From Candidatus Dojkabacteria bacterium (GTDB lineage Bacteria > Patescibacteriota > Dojkabacteria > SC72), in contig JAAZAL010000086.1 in assembly GCA_012514355.1 (NCBI GenBank), positions 1 to 14,970 on the forward strand: a stretch of 14,970 bases of DNA. Direction: 5' to 3'. The notes beneath the pieces are model-generated. The model ran no database searches, was not told the origin of the DNA, and saw nothing but the letters and a program-made list of their open reading frames with translations. The translations under genes and the position numbers were made by a program. Numbering within the stretch: the stretch's first letter is position 1; every line of letters begins with the position of its first letter. Positions 13,705 through 14,970 of the stretch are shown here, piece after piece.

Positions 13705-14790
13705 ATGAGTAGTTCCGTAAAATCAAAGAATATCTTGCTTCTAGTTAAGAAGGGAAAGGAACAGGGTTTTCTTTCTCAAGATGATATCTTAGAAGTTTTT
13801 CCTACAATAGAAGAGGATATTGTATTACTAGATGATATATTTAGGGAGTTACAAGAAAATGAGGTTGAGGTATTAGAACCAGAAGAGGATAGAGCCGAAG
13901 AAGCAGAGAATTTAACACTAGAGAAAAAGATTAGAATATTAAAAACTATTCAATCTAGTCTATCCACTGATGCAATTAGGTCTTACCTATTTGAAATAGG
14001 TAAAATCCCCCTATTAACAGGAGAAGAGGAGGTAATCTTAGCAAAAAGAATTGAGCAAGGAAACAAAGAGGCTGGTCAGTTACTAATTACAGCAAACCTA
14101 AGATTGGTAGTAAGTATAGCTAAAAAATACAGCAAGAGCGGCCTAGAGCTCCTTGATTTAATACAGGAGGGAAATATTGGACTAATGAGGGCTGTAGAGA
14201 AATTTGATTACCACAAAGGCTTTAAATTCTCTACCTATGCAACATGGTGGATTAGGCAAGCTATTACTCGTGCTATTGCTGATCAAGCTAGAACAATAAG
14301 GGTACCTGTACATATGATTGAAACAATTAATAAATTTAACAAAGTAAACGGTTCTCTTTCTACAAGATTAGGAAGACAACCCACCGATGAAGAGATTGCT
14401 AAAGAGATGGATATTGAAATAGAAAAGATTGCGGAGATAAGAAAAATTAAACAGAATCCTTCTTCATTAGCCACCCCTATTGGAGATGAAAAAGATAGTA
14501 AATTACAAGATATATTGCCTGATGAATGGTCTCAAAGTCCTGAAGACTTTGCTACCTCTGAATATTTAAAGAATCAATTAAAGGATATCCTAGATTCATT
14601 ACAAGATAGAGAAAGAAGAGTACTTGCTTTAAGATTTGGACTTACAGATGGTGTCACAAGAACCTTAGAAGAAGTTGGTAGAGAGTTTGGTGTAACAAGA
14701 GAAAGAATTAGACAGATTGAAGCTAAGGCTCTAAAGAAACTAAAGGAGAAATCATCAGAGAAAAAGTTAGACGACTATATAGCAAACTAA
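13705..14790 (+). CDS. rpoD: primary sigma factor (sigma70/RpoD)
   Basis: 361 residues, comparable to SigA of low-GC bacteria. An N-terminal helical stretch (about 1-50) resembles region 1.1, followed by an acidic linker ([11 protein letters not shown], 58-68). Region 1.2 begins [20 protein letters not shown] (89-108). Region 2 contains [13 protein letters not shown] (130-142), [20 protein letters not shown] and [17 protein letters not shown] (178-194), the -10 melting and recognition segment. Region 3 follows with TNXXXGRXPTDEEIA-like sequence around 218-232. Region 4.2 is [20 protein letters not shown] (320-339), matching the -35-binding helix of RpoD proteins, which agrees with TTGACA-type boxes seen upstream of rpoB and ftsK. 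The start follows CATAAT by seven bases. dnaG and rpoD are not adjacent here, unlike the macromolecular synthesis operon of many bacteria. Confidence 0.97.
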   Translation: MSSSVKSKNILLLVKKGKEQGFLSQDDILEVFPTIEEDIVLLDDIFRELQENEVEVLEPEEDRAEEAENLTLEKKIRILKTIQSSLSTDAIRSYLFEIGKIPLLTGEEEVILAKRIEQGNKEAGQLLITANLRLVVSIAKKYSKSGLELLDLIQEGNIGLMRAVEKFDYHKGFKFSTYATWWIRQAITRAIADQARTIRVPVHMIETINKFNKVNGSLSTRLGRQPTDEEIAKEMDIEIEKIAEIRKIKQNPSSLATPIGDEKDSKLQDILPDEWSQSPEDFATSEYLKNQLKDILDSLQDRERRVLALRFGLTDGVTRTLEEVGREFGVTRERIRQIEAKALKKLKEKSSEKKLDDYIAN

Positions 14791-14793
14791 TAC

Positions 14794-14970
14794 TTACTCT
14801 TCTTTAATAGTCATCTCAAAAAACGATTCAGGTTGTATAGCGTAGCCACTTTTAATCCTTTCTGAAACGTCATTTAGAATCTCTTCATCAAATTTAGAAC
14901 TTAGTGGTTTTGTATATAGCTCTGCATTAGAATTAATTGTAGAGAAATTCTGTTTTGAATACAGTAGCAC
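14794..14970 (-). CDS. C-terminal end of an unidentified protein (runs off the window)
   Basis: An open minus-strand frame enters from the window edge and ends at TAA (14796-14794), giving 58 residues that finish YAIQPESFFEMTIKEE. The composition is soluble, mixed charged, with a likely helix around SSKFDEEILNDVSERIKSGY. I do not recognise the family. It is convergent with rpoD, with only three bases between the two stop codons. The codon use (AGA/AGG Arg, TTA/CTA Leu) matches the neighbours, which supports a real coding end over chance. Confidence 0.6.
   Translation of the reverse strand: MLLYSKQNFSTINSNAELYTKPLSSKFDEEILNDVSERIKSGYAIQPESFFEMTIKEE

Overview
The window is AT-rich (about one third G+C by eye), very tightly packed chromosomal DNA. 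It carries core bacterial genes (rpoB, ftsK, rodZ, dnaG, rsmA/ksgA, rpoD) next to families typical of Candidate Phyla Radiation (Patescibacteria) genomes: a DUF4012 protein, PEGA-domain proteins, and a small zinc-ribbon protein divergent from rpoD. Intergenic gaps are mostly 0-41 bases. A TGA stop ends dnaG and overlaps a convincing downstream gene, so the standard bacterial code is likely, not the UGA=Gly code of Gracilibacteria/SR1. My best guess is a low-GC CPR lineage such as Dojkabacteria (WS6) or Microgenomates; the rank below CPR is only a guess. No tRNA, rRNA, CRISPR array, insertion sequence or prophage was seen.

Layout. On the minus strand, 1-1167 holds the N-terminal third of rpoB. 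A 264-base divergent intergenic region (1168-1431) follows, with sigma70-type promoters pointing both ways. On the plus strand come ftsK/spoIIIE (1432-3639), rodZ (3658-4590), and a dnaG - methyltransferase - rsmA group (4617-7974). Next is an envelope block (7995-13332): a small membrane protein, a WecA/TagO/MraY-superfamily membrane protein, a PEGA-domain protein, and a 997-residue fusion of an SDR-like domain to DUF4012. A minus-strand zinc-ribbon gene (13333-13677) and rpoD (13705-14790) diverge from a 27-base gap. The window ends in the C-terminus of an unidentified minus-strand gene (14794-14970).

Expression. No start codon in the window has a recognisable Shine-Dalgarno sequence. Most genes that begin a transcription group instead carry a -10 box, often the exact string TGGTATAATT, only 5-8 bases before the ATG, which implies leaderless mRNAs. 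Genes inside groups start between 22 bases before and 5 bases after the previous stop, which suggests translational coupling. rpoB looks like an exception: its best promoters would give a leader of about 120-190 nt with a hairpin.

Most notable biology. In the envelope block, two glyco-enzyme folds seem to have lost catalytic residues. The WecA/TagO/MraY-like protein keeps DD and HLHH but has lost the Asp residues of the DGLDG-type and MGDxGS motifs. The SDR domain lacks an intact GxxGxxG and the YxxxK pair, and is fused through a membrane segment to an extracellular DUF4012 domain with an LCP-like LDAxGGV motif. This could be a repurposed surface-polymer scaffold or ligase module, and it is the best candidate here for an undescribed system.
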